Shown: positions 8,433 to 14,332 of the stretch, piece by piece
How positions within the stretch are numbered: the stretch's first letter is position 1
How the letters are laid out: each line of letters starts with the position of its first letter
NCBI GenBank assembly: GCA_946482335.1
Contig: CAMLRG010000087.1
Coordinates: forward strand, 1-20,306
Length of the DNA stretch: 20,306 nucleotides
From: an uncultured Duganella sp.
GTDB taxonomy: Bacteria > Pseudomonadota > Gammaproteobacteria > Burkholderiales > Burkholderiaceae
Direction of reading: 5' to 3'
Made by a program: the position numbers and the translations under genes
Notes under the pieces: model-generated
What the model was told of the DNA's origin: nothing
The model's input: only the letters and a program-made list of their open reading frames with translations
The model's database searches: none

Positions 8433-9076
8433 GTGAAAAAGCTGTCATCAAAGTCTTTATTGCCGACGACCACGCCATCGTACGCGAAGGCCTGAAACAG
8501 ATCCTGGCCGAGACCAAAGACATCGTGGTCGCCGGCGAAGCCGAAACCGGCCTGGACGCCGTCAAGCTGTTCCGCAAGTCCGGCTGCCACGTCATGCTGC
8601 TCGACATTTCCCTGCCCGACCGCAACGGCATCGAAGTGCTGAAGCAAATCAAGAAGGACAAGCCGGAACTGGCCGTGCTGATGCTGTCCATGCATCGCGA
8701 AGACCAATACGCGATCCGCTCCCTCAAAGCCGGCGCCGCCGGCTACCTCACCAAACAAAGTGCGCCGAAAGAGTTAGTAAATGCAATCCGCCAGTGCGCC
8801 GCAGGGTTAAAATATGTGAGTCCGGCTTTGGCGCAAGAATTGGCCAACCATGTCGGCGAGGACCACCAGGCCGCGCCACACGAAGCATTGTCGGACCGGG
8901 AATACCAGACCCTGACCATGATCGCCTCCGGCAAAACGGTGGGCACCATTGCCAAGGAGCTATCGCTCTCGGTCAAGACAGTCAGCGAATACCGCTCCCG
9001 CCTGCTGGCCAAGATGAACCTGAAGAACAGCGCCGAGCTCACACACTACGCCATCAAGAACCAGCTGATCGATTAG
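8429..9076 (+). CDS. NarL/FixJ-family response regulator
   Basis: A 215-residue DNA-binding regulator paired with the upstream kinase. Receiver domain at about 6-122 with acidic pocket D13-D14, phospho-acceptor D59 (MLLDISLPDRNG), S87 and K109 (GYLTK); LuxR-type helix-turn-helix at about 150-210 (LSDREYQTLTMIASGKTVGTIAKELSLS and the VKTVSEYR recognition helix). The start codon overlaps the kinase stop by 4 nt, so they form a co-translated two-component pair. The recognition helix differs from the common VKTVETHR in reading VKTVSEYR. Targets cannot be read from sequence; the downstream diguanylate cyclase and the flagellar locus are candidates by proximity only. Confidence 0.95.
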   Translation: MSEKAVIKVFIADDHAIVREGLKQILAETKDIVVAGEAETGLDAVKLFRKSGCHVMLLDISLPDRNGIEVLKQIKKDKPELAVLMLSMHREDQYAIRSLKAGAAGYLTKQSAPKELVNAIRQCAAGLKYVSPALAQELANHVGEDHQAAPHEALSDREYQTLTMIASGKTVGTIAKELSLSVKTVSEYRSRLLAKMNLKNSAELTHYAIKNQLID

Positions 9077-9188
9077 AAATGATGCTAAGAAGTAAGCACA
9101 TTTCCCGCCGTTTATCATCGCTTCGGGTAACTGGACAGTGGCTTAAGATGCTGACAATCGGTAAACCTTTGTAAAGGCTGTACGTCAG

Positions 9189-10766
9189 ATGTCTAGCAAA
9201 CCCACCAATCCAGCCGCGGCGGATATGAATCCGGCTGATATCGCACGCGAGGCTTTCCGCCGCCTCGCGGTGCGCCGGATTGCCCCTACGCCCGACGCGT
9301 ATCGCGACATCTACAATGAAATTGCCGGCATCGTGCCGGCGCCGCCCGCACCGGTGGTGCAGGAAAGCCCGGCCGAGACCATGCTGGCCCAGTTCGCCGC
9401 CCGCCTGACCGACCAGCCGGGCGACCTGGCCGATTTCGGCCGCCGTTTCAACCGCGCGGTCAAGGCGCGCGACTGGGATACCTATGCCCGCACCCTGGCC
9501 GCGCTGGCCGAGCGCCCCCTGGTCAAGGTCGGCGCCGGCGGCCTGGTCCCGGAAGAGAACAATGAGCAGGCGCGCCTGCTGCGCGAACTGCTGAGCCGTA
9601 CCCTCACCTTTGCCGTCGCCTCCCTGCTGTCCGGCGCACCGGCCCTGGTGGCGGAAGCCGAATCGCTCGGCGCCGCGACCAAGGAAGCGCATACCGAAGC
9701 GGCCCTGGCCGAGATCGGCACGCGCCTCAAGCAGCTGTGTTACCAGATCGAGATCCGCAGCGGCGACACGGCCGAGCAGCAGGAATTGCTGCTGCGCCTG
9801 TTCCGCCTGCTGCTGGAAAACGTCAGCGAACTGCTGGACGACGATTCCTGGCTGCGCGGCCAGATCGACGCCGTACAGGATCTGATTGCCGGCCCGCTCG
9901 ACCAGCGCGCCCTGGAAGAAGCCACGCGCAGCCTGAAAGACGTCATCTACAAGCAGAGCCAGCTCAAGCACTCGATCACCGACGTCAAGGCCACCGTCAA
10001 GCATATGATGATGACCTTCATCGACCGCCTGGGCGTCGTAGCCACCTCGACTGGCGACTTCCACGAGAAGATGGGCTGTTATTCCGACAAGATCCGCGAA
10101 GCGCGCGATATTGGCGAACTGAACCAGATCCTCGACGAAGTGCTGAAAGAAACCCGGCTGGTGCAGAACGAAGCACTGAAAGCGCGCGACAACATGATGG
10201 TGGCGCGCCAGGAAGTGCAGGATGCCGAAGCGCGCATCCACGCGCTGGAAGCCAAGCTGCAGCACTTGAGCGAACTGGTGCGCGAAGACCAGCTGACCGG
10301 CTCGCTGAACCGGCGCGGCCTGGACGACGTGTTCGAACGCGAAACCGCCCGCGCCGACCGCCGCGGCACCCCGCTGTGCATCGCCGTGCTGGACCTGGAC
10401 GACTTCAAGAAGCTCAACGATACCCTGGGCCATATCGCCGGCGACAACGCCCTCAAGCACCTGGTCAAAGTGGTGAAGGAAACCCTGCGCTCGATGGACG
10501 TGATCGCCCGCTTCGGCGGCGAAGAATTCCTGATCCTGCTGCCGGAAACCACGATCGAAGCCGCGGAAGCGACAATGACCCGCCTGCAACGCGAACTGAC
10601 GCGCCACTTCTTCATGCACGAACATGAAAAAGTGCTGATCACCTTCTCCGCCGGCGTCGCCCTGCGCCGTCCGAACGAGAACCAGACCGACCTGGTCAAA
10701 CGCGCCGACGAAGCCATGTACAAAGCCAAGAAATCCGGCAAGAACCGCGTCATGGTCGCCGAATGA
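9189..10766 (+). CDS. GGDEF diguanylate cyclase
   Basis: Synthesises cyclic di-GMP from two GTP. In this 525-residue protein the C-terminal GGDEF domain (about 365-525) has DxDDF metal/substrate residues at 402-406, catalytic GGEEF at 443-447, and an intact RxxD inhibitory site (RSMD, 434-437) five residues upstream, so it should be active and subject to product inhibition. The first 360 residues are mostly helical with no membrane segment: a family-like start (IAREAFRRLAVRRIAPTPDAYRDIYNEIAG), then coiled-coil-rich segments, notably about 325-365, likely a dimerising signalling helix. The ATG at 9189 has a modest AAAGG 11 nt upstream; a later in-frame ATG at 9225 has no better site. It lies 112 bp after the two-component pair and ends 9 bp before REP C. 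Confidence 0.95.
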   Translation: MSSKPTNPAAADMNPADIAREAFRRLAVRRIAPTPDAYRDIYNEIAGIVPAPPAPVVQESPAETMLAQFAARLTDQPGDLADFGRRFNRAVKARDWDTYARTLAALAERPLVKVGAGGLVPEENNEQARLLRELLSRTLTFAVASLLSGAPALVAEAESLGAATKEAHTEAALAEIGTRLKQLCYQIEIRSGDTAEQQELLLRLFRLLLENVSELLDDDSWLRGQIDAVQDLIAGPLDQRALEEATRSLKDVIYKQSQLKHSITDVKATVKHMMMTFIDRLGVVATSTGDFHEKMGCYSDKIREARDIGELNQILDEVLKETRLVQNEALKARDNMMVARQEVQDAEARIHALEAKLQHLSELVREDQLTGSLNRRGLDDVFERETARADRRGTPLCIAVLDLDDFKKLNDTLGHIAGDNALKHLVKVVKETLRSMDVIARFGGEEFLILLPETTIEAAEATMTRLQRELTRHFFMHEHEKVLITFSAGVALRRPNENQTDLVKRADEAMYKAKKSGKNRVMVAE

Positions 10767-10775
10767 TTAAAGTGG

Positions 10776-10818
10776 GGTGTCAGGCCCTCCGGGCCTGACA
10801 CCGGTTTACCGGTTTTAA
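10776..10818 (+). repeat. REP element C, solitary copy downstream of the diguanylate cyclase
   Basis: Perfect 12-bp arms GGTGTCAGGCCC / GGGCCTGACACC around TCC (10776-10802), followed by GGTTTACCGGTTTTAA (10803-10818), matching the tails of REP A and B. It begins 10 nt downstream of the cyclase stop, consistent with insertion at gene ends, and may serve as a transcript 3' hairpin. No RAYT gene is adjacent, so this looks like a dispersed, non-autonomous copy. Confidence 0.87.
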
Positions 10819-10931
10819 GGACATCACGCCGCCAAGCACACTGCCCCCTTCTCACTGAGCCATACATCGCCACGAGCAGCCATCACTTTAAGCTCCAAGC
10901 CCACAATCCTTCGAACCCGTATGCCGGAAAT

Positions 10932-11393
10932 TCAGCTCCTCTTCAACATTCGTTTGTCGAAGTTAAACGGCCGCACCACGCTCATCTTTACCTTCGCATA
11001 GTCGGCGTGATTAGGGTTGAATAAAACGTTGTGTTCTTCCGGCATGAGTACTGATGGCACCTCCATTGCCAAGGAAGACCCATCATTGATCCAGGCCGCA
11101 CCAAAGGCCTGGGCGACACCGGAAGTTGGCATAGCATCCCACCCAACCGGCAATTCTTCCAGCGCAGGGCGGATGACAACGCTTGAGTCGGGAATATCAA
11201 TGGCGACCAGCACCAGCGGAGGCCAAGGCGCACTTTCAAGATGCACGAACTTTTCAAGCGCAGCAAGCCCAACACTGCCCGCTGAGTACAGCATCGCGAT
11301 GCCGATCGGATTCCAGCGCCCGCCAAACATTGCAGCCCCCCGGCAGGTTCGCTCCAGCGCGTGACGGGGACTGGCGATACGCCATACCCTCAT
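10932..11393 (-). CDS. RES-domain toxin (NAD+-degrading type)
   Basis: Toxin of a RES-Xre type II toxin-antitoxin system; characterised relatives (MbcT of Mycobacterium, Res of Pseudomonas putida, ParT) act on NAD+ or ADP-ribosylate a target. This 153-residue protein spans the whole RES fold: GGRWNPIG with R26, MLYSAGS with Y36, AALEKFVH with E47, and VPSVLMPEEHNVLFNPNHADY with S114 and the terminal NPNH stretch. The characteristic Arg, Glu and Ser are present, so it is probably active. Its ATG overlaps the antitoxin stop (ATGA), the usual antitoxin-first order. Codon use is less GC-biased than in the neighbouring housekeeping genes, consistent with acquisition by transfer. Confidence 0.93.
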   Translation of the reverse strand: MRVWRIASPRHALERTCRGAAMFGGRWNPIGIAMLYSAGSVGLAALEKFVHLESAPWPPLVLVAIDIPDSSVVIRPALEELPVGWDAMPTSGVAQAFGAAWINDGSSLAMEVPSVLMPEEHNVLFNPNHADYAKVKMSVVRPFNFDKRMLKRS

Positions 11394-11860
11394 ACGGCGC
11401 CGCCGGTGGCAATGGCATTCAAGATTTGCCGCACCGCGATAGCTCCGGGTTCAGTGTCGAGGAATTCCAATGGCGAATTGCCTTGCAAGGATCGATTGGG
11501 AGCGGTCAACCAGCGCTTCGCACCTTCCTCGTCACCAAATATGTCGACTGCCATAGCCGCGACGTCCGCCATTCGCCACAAGCGCTCCGATGCTGCGACA
11601 TCCATATTGGCGTTTTGCCGGGCCCAAGTATGGGCCGTCGTACTGGGCACTCCCGCAATTTTTCTAATCTGCGCAACGGAAAGGTCGAAAAATTTGCTGG
11701 TGTCATACAGCAGCGAAACCGGAAAGCCAGCCCGGATATCGCTCACGGCTTGTGCTCGCGCCAAGCCATATTTCTTTACCAGTCGCGAGAACTGATTAGG
11801 TTCATGCGGTTCGCCTGGGCGAGGGAGAGATTCAGTAGACAATTTGGCGCTCCACGGCAT
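11390..11860 (-). CDS. Xre/MbcA/ParS-family antitoxin
   Basis: Antitoxin for the overlapping RES gene, 156 residues. It has an N-terminal Xre-like helix-turn-helix region at about 50-84 (LSVAQIRKIAGVPSTTAHTWARQ), followed by the MbcA/ParS/Xre toxin-binding domain (DUF2384) at about 92-156, with FGDEEGAKRWLTAPNRSLQG, PLEFLDTEPGA and the C-terminal ILNAIATGGAV, which in relatives blocks the toxin's active site. Start at ATG 11860 with GGAAG close upstream. Family members repress their own operon; two 12-bp direct repeats immediately upstream are a plausible operator. It lies divergently upstream of fliC, separated by 371 bp. Confidence 0.93.
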   Translation of the reverse strand: MPWSAKLSTESLPRPGEPHEPNQFSRLVKKYGLARAQAVSDIRAGFPVSLLYDTSKFFDLSVAQIRKIAGVPSTTAHTWARQNANMDVAASERLWRMADVAAMAVDIFGDEEGAKRWLTAPNRSLQGNSPLEFLDTEPGAIAVRQILNAIATGGAV

Positions 11861-11864
11861 ACTT

Positions 11865-11898
11865 CCGTTTGGAATATCAGCCTACACCGTATGGAATA
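11865..11898. promoter_or_regulatory. Candidate antitoxin operator: two 12-bp direct repeats
   Basis: CCGTTTGGAATA at 11865-11876 and CCGTATGGAATA at 11887-11898 (11 of 12 identical), offset by 22 bp, about two helical turns, and ending 5 bp before the antitoxin start. The first copy is also part of a small dyad, TTCC-GTTT-GGAA. Position and spacing fit autorepression by the Xre antitoxin. No strong -10/-35 pair is evident on the minus strand; TTGCCG followed 17 bp later by TAGGCT is the best I see. Confidence 0.5.
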
Positions 11899-12022
11899 AG
11901 TCGGCAAGCTTAAGTCGTTCCGGCACCTTGATTCCCTGGAGATCTCAAATTTCACAAGGAAACTGTCGGTTTTCTCAGATGTCGCGCTCGCTCTTTCGTA
12001 TGAAAAATATTTTTTTTCGGCC

Positions 12023-12049
12023 TAAAGTTCAGGAAAAGTCCGCCGTCTT
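12023..12049 (+). promoter_or_regulatory. Sigma-28 (FliA) promoter of fliC
   Basis: TAAAGTTC at 12023-12030 and GCCGTCTT at 12042-12049, with exactly 15 bp between TAAA and GCCG as in the FliA consensus TAAA-N15-GCCGATAA. The -35 box and first half of the -10 box are perfect; the second half (TCTT) departs from ATAA. An A/T tract directly upstream may help. Predicted start near 12056, giving a leader of about 175 nt. Confidence 0.8.
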
Positions 12050-12158
12050 AGCGAGCGCATGCTGGGCAACTTGAGAGGGAAAACAGGGGGATTTTTGTTC
12101 CAGATCGCCCTAAAGGTTCCCATGGGGCAACCGTTACCCAAAACAACAGCGGCTTGAT

Positions 12159-12178
12159 CGTCACAGAACAGCGTGACG
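12159..12178 (+). other. Short hairpin in the fliC leader
   Basis: CGTCAC (12159-12164) and GTGACG (12173-12178) form a perfect 6-bp stem with the 8-nt loop AGAACAGC, 53 nt before the fliC start codon. It is not followed by a T-run and so is not a terminator; it may affect mRNA stability or translation. Confidence 0.4.
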
Positions 12179-12231
12179 GGCCAAAGTGAAAGAGCAAATT
12201 GCCCAACAAGTAGTACAAATGGAGAAATACC

Positions 12232-13698
12232 ATGGCTTCCGTAATCAACACCAACATCGCCTCCCTGAACTCGCAGCGCAACCTGACCGCATCCCAGGGC
12301 AGCCTGTCCACTTCCCTGCAACGTTTGTCTTCCGGTCTGCGTATTAACAGCGCGAAAGACGATGCGGCAGGCCTGGCGATTTCCGACCGTATGAACGCCC
12401 AGATCCGCGGCATGAACCAAGCGACCCGCAATGCCAACGATGGCGTGTCGCTGGCGCAAACCGCTGAAGGCGCTCTGCAGTCTTCCGGCGACATCCTGCA
12501 GCGTATCCGTGAACTGGCAGTGCAGTCCTCCAACGCCACCAACTCCGCTTCGGACCGTCAGGCCCTGCAGACCGAAGTTGGCGAACTGGCTTCGGAACTG
12601 AACCGCATCGCCCAGACCACCAACTTCAACGGCAAGGCGCTGCTGGATGGCTCCATGGGTACCGCCACCTTCCAGGTAGGTGCCGATGCCAACCAGACCA
12701 TTCAGGCAGTTGGCGCCAACTTCCTGACCAGCACCTACGGCAATAACCGTATCGAAGGCAATCCAGCCGCAGTGACCGACGCCTCCACCGCAGCAGCTGC
12801 CGGTGCGGCCGTCATCAACGGTTCGCGCGGCACTGCCACCGTCAACACCACCGCGACCAGCACCGCCAAGTCGCTCGCAGCCGACATCAACGGCCAGACC
12901 GCCAATACTGGCGTTACCGCCACCGCTCGCACCGACGCCGCCTTGACGCTGGACGACGAGTCCTACACCATCGGTGTGAAAGGTGACAACGCCACTGCCG
13001 TGAACGTGTCCTTCACCATCGGCGCCAACGCGGACTCCGCTGACGACTACGCTGCGGCGATCAATGCCTTCAATGCACAAACGTCGAAGACCGGCGTCAC
13101 GGCCCAGTATGACGACGTCAACAACAAGCTGAAGCTGACCCATTCCACCGGTGCCGACATCGTGCTGACCAACGAGAAGGCCGGCGGTGCAGGTGTCAAC
13201 ACGGTGTTCAGCGTGCAGAACTACACGGCCGCGGGCGCCCTGAACGGTGCAGCCAACGCCATGACTGCCACCAACGACCCGTCGACCGTCATGGGCCGCG
13301 TCACGCTGGACTCCGAGAACTCGTTCTCGGTCAACGAAACCACGGCAACCAACTTCGCCCTGGGCGGCAGCTCGTCCCTGAAGTCCGTGGCATCGCTGGA
13401 CGTCACCACCTTCGACAACGCACAGTTGGCGATCAAGATTGCCGACGCGGCCCTGACCGCAGTGAACGGTCAGCGCGCAGCCTTCGGCGCCCTGCAGTCC
13501 CGCTTCTCGTCGACCATCTCGAACCTGAGCACCACGACCGAGAACCTGTCGGCATCCCGCAGCCGTATCGTGGACACCGACTTCGCTGCAGAAACTGCAA
13601 GCCTGACCCGCTCGCAGATCCTGCAACAAGCTGGTACCGCCATGCTGGCCCAGGCGAACTCGCTGCCGAACGGCGTGCTGAGCCTGCTGCGTGGTTAA
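12232..13698 (+). CDS. fliC: Flagellin
   Basis: Major filament subunit, secreted by the flagellar type III apparatus and polymerised under the FliD cap; 488 residues. Conserved N-terminal D0/D1 region ([37 protein letters not shown], and the [10 protein letters not shown] segment at 89-98 that corresponds to the TLR5-contact region of enterobacterial flagellin). The C-terminal D1/D0 region ends [12 protein letters not shown]. The variable centre (about 170-390) is Ala/Thr/Ser-rich and holds two flagellin-IN-like motifs (about 194-230 and 260-300). Start ATG 12232 follows GGAG with good spacing. Expressed from the sigma-28 promoter; a hairpin terminator follows 29 nt after the stop. FliS, its chaperone, is encoded downstream. 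Confidence 0.97.
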   Translation: MASVINTNIASLNSQRNLTASQGSLSTSLQRLSSGLRINSAKDDAAGLAISDRMNAQIRGMNQATRNANDGVSLAQTAEGALQSSGDILQRIRELAVQSSNATNSASDRQALQTEVGELASELNRIAQTTNFNGKALLDGSMGTATFQVGADANQTIQAVGANFLTSTYGNNRIEGNPAAVTDASTAAAAGAAVINGSRGTATVNTTATSTAKSLAADINGQTANTGVTATARTDAALTLDDESYTIGVKGDNATAVNVSFTIGANADSADDYAAAINAFNAQTSKTGVTAQYDDVNNKLKLTHSTGADIVLTNEKAGGAGVNTVFSVQNYTAAGALNGAANAMTATNDPSTVMGRVTLDSENSFSVNETTATNFALGGSSSLKSVASLDVTTFDNAQLAIKIADAALTAVNGQRAAFGALQSRFSSTISNLSTTTENLSASRSRIVDTDFAAETASLTRSQILQQAGTAMLAQANSLPNGVLSLLRG

Positions 13699-13726
13699 TC
13701 GCAAGGACGCTAAATAAAAAAAGCGG

Positions 13727-13760
13727 TTCCCCGCTCCGGTTCGCCGGACCGGGGAATTTT
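13727..13760 (+). terminator. Hairpin terminator after fliC, probably leaky
   Basis: A 13-bp stem (13727-13739 with 13744-13756, one C-C mismatch) is closed by a TTCG loop and followed by only four T (13757-13760). An A-rich run precedes the stem. No promoter is visible between it and flaG, whose AGGAGG site starts at 13764, so some read-through is expected. Confidence 0.8.
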
Positions 13761-13775
13761 CCGTAGGAGGTCTGT

Positions 13776-14150
13776 ATGACTATCGATTCGATAACTGCTA
13801 CTGCACCACGGGTTGACCGTGGCAGCGCGGGGGTGGAGCTGGCCGCCCTCCCGGTAGCGGGCCGCAGCCCTGCTGCTGCGGTGGAAACCGTCGATGCGGT
13901 CAAGGCCAAGGAGGCTGCGCCTTCCAAGAAGGACGTGGAAGAAGCGGTCGCCAAGCTGAACAAGTCGATGCAAGGCCGAGCCCAAGGGCTCGAGTTTTCC
14001 ATCGACGATGACAGCAACCGCACCATCATTAAAGTGATTGACCAAACCACCAAGGAAGTCCTGCGACAGATTCCGACCCCGGAAGCTTTGCAGATCGCTA
14101 AATCCATCGATGCCCACACGGGCGGCTTACTGGTCGACCAGGAAGTCTGA
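13776..14150 (+). CDS. flaG: FlaG family flagellar protein
   Basis: A small cytoplasmic protein (124 residues) of the FlaG/YvyC family; in other bacteria it affects filament length, but its mechanism is unclear. The N-terminal half is Ala-rich and low in complexity; the conserved C-terminal half (about 68-120) contains LEFSIDDDSNRTIIKVIDQTTKEVLRQIP followed by TPEALQIAKSID, the family hallmark. AGGAGG lies 6 nt before the ATG. It sits between fliC and fliD, the usual place for this family, and is followed by a strong terminator. Confidence 0.93.
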   Translation: MTIDSITATAPRVDRGSAGVELAALPVAGRSPAAAVETVDAVKAKEAAPSKKDVEEAVAKLNKSMQGRAQGLEFSIDDDSNRTIIKVIDQTTKEVLRQIPTPEALQIAKSIDAHTGGLLVDQEV

Positions 14151-14168
14151 ACACTGGCGCCTTACCCC

Positions 14169-14205
14169 AAGCCCGGATTGCCCTCGCGGCATGCCGGGCT
14201 TTTTT
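14169..14205 (+). terminator. Rho-independent terminator after flaG
   Basis: AAGCCCGG (14169-14176) pairs with CCGGGCTT (14194-14201); an inner TGCC/GGCA stem extends the hairpin, and six T follow (14200-14205). A classic strong terminator separating fliC-flaG from the fliD transcription unit. Confidence 0.9.
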
Positions 14206-14272
14206 ACGCTATGCTGGAACCAGCATCGCGGCAATAGTGCTTGTCACTGGAACAAGCCCATAAATCTCCCTC

Positions 14273-14299
14273 TCAAGTCACGATTGATTTTGCCGATAA
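14273..14299 (+). promoter_or_regulatory. Sigma-28 (FliA) promoter of fliD-fliS-fliT
   Basis: A perfect GCCGATAA -10 box at 14292-14299 with TCAA (3/4 match to TAAA) at 14273-14276, exactly 15 bp upstream. The predicted start near 14306 leaves a leader of about 27 nt to the GTG at 14333, arguing against the earlier in-frame GTG at 14309 as fliD start. Confidence 0.8.
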
Positions 14300-14322
14300 G
14301 CACTTATAGTGACGCTTTCTAT

Positions 14323-14326
14323 GGAG
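14323..14326 (+). promoter_or_regulatory. fliD: Ribosome binding site that sets the fliD start
   Basis: GGAG followed by 6 nt and then GTG at 14333, which yields MAINPTLSSPGIGSGLD, the typical FliD N-terminus. The in-frame ATG at 14321 and GTG at 14309 lack comparable sites. Confidence 0.75.
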
Positions 14327-14332
14327 TACCCC

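Larger units (their letters stand above)
11861..12231. other. 371-bp intergenic region between the toxin-antitoxin module and fliC
   Basis: No credible gene. The left end holds the antitoxin operator-like repeats; 12000-12020 is an A/T tract; a sigma-28 promoter lies at 12023-12049; the rest is the long fliC leader with a short hairpin and the fliC ribosome binding site (GGAG, 12221-12224). The region is richer in A+T than its surroundings. Confidence 0.8.

Noticed and set aside
9086..9114. Sigma-28-like site upstream of the diguanylate cyclase (TAAG ... GCCGTTTA)
   Set aside because: Spacing is 17 bp instead of 15 and the -35 box is imperfect; not enough to call a FliA promoter.
9168..9179. 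Small dyad CCTTTGTAAAGG before the cyclase start as a possible riboswitch or operator
   Set aside because: Arms of only 5 bp with a 2-nt centre cannot form a stable hairpin, and no c-di-GMP riboswitch features surround it.
9054..10625. Minus-strand open frame (523 codons) opposite the diguanylate cyclase
   Set aside because: Low-complexity Gln/Ala/Gly composition and no family motif; the plus-strand GGDEF protein explains the region.
12022..13704. Minus-strand open frame (560 codons) opposite fliC
   Set aside because: Gly/Val/Arg-rich shadow of the flagellin gene, with no ribosome binding site or recognisable domain.
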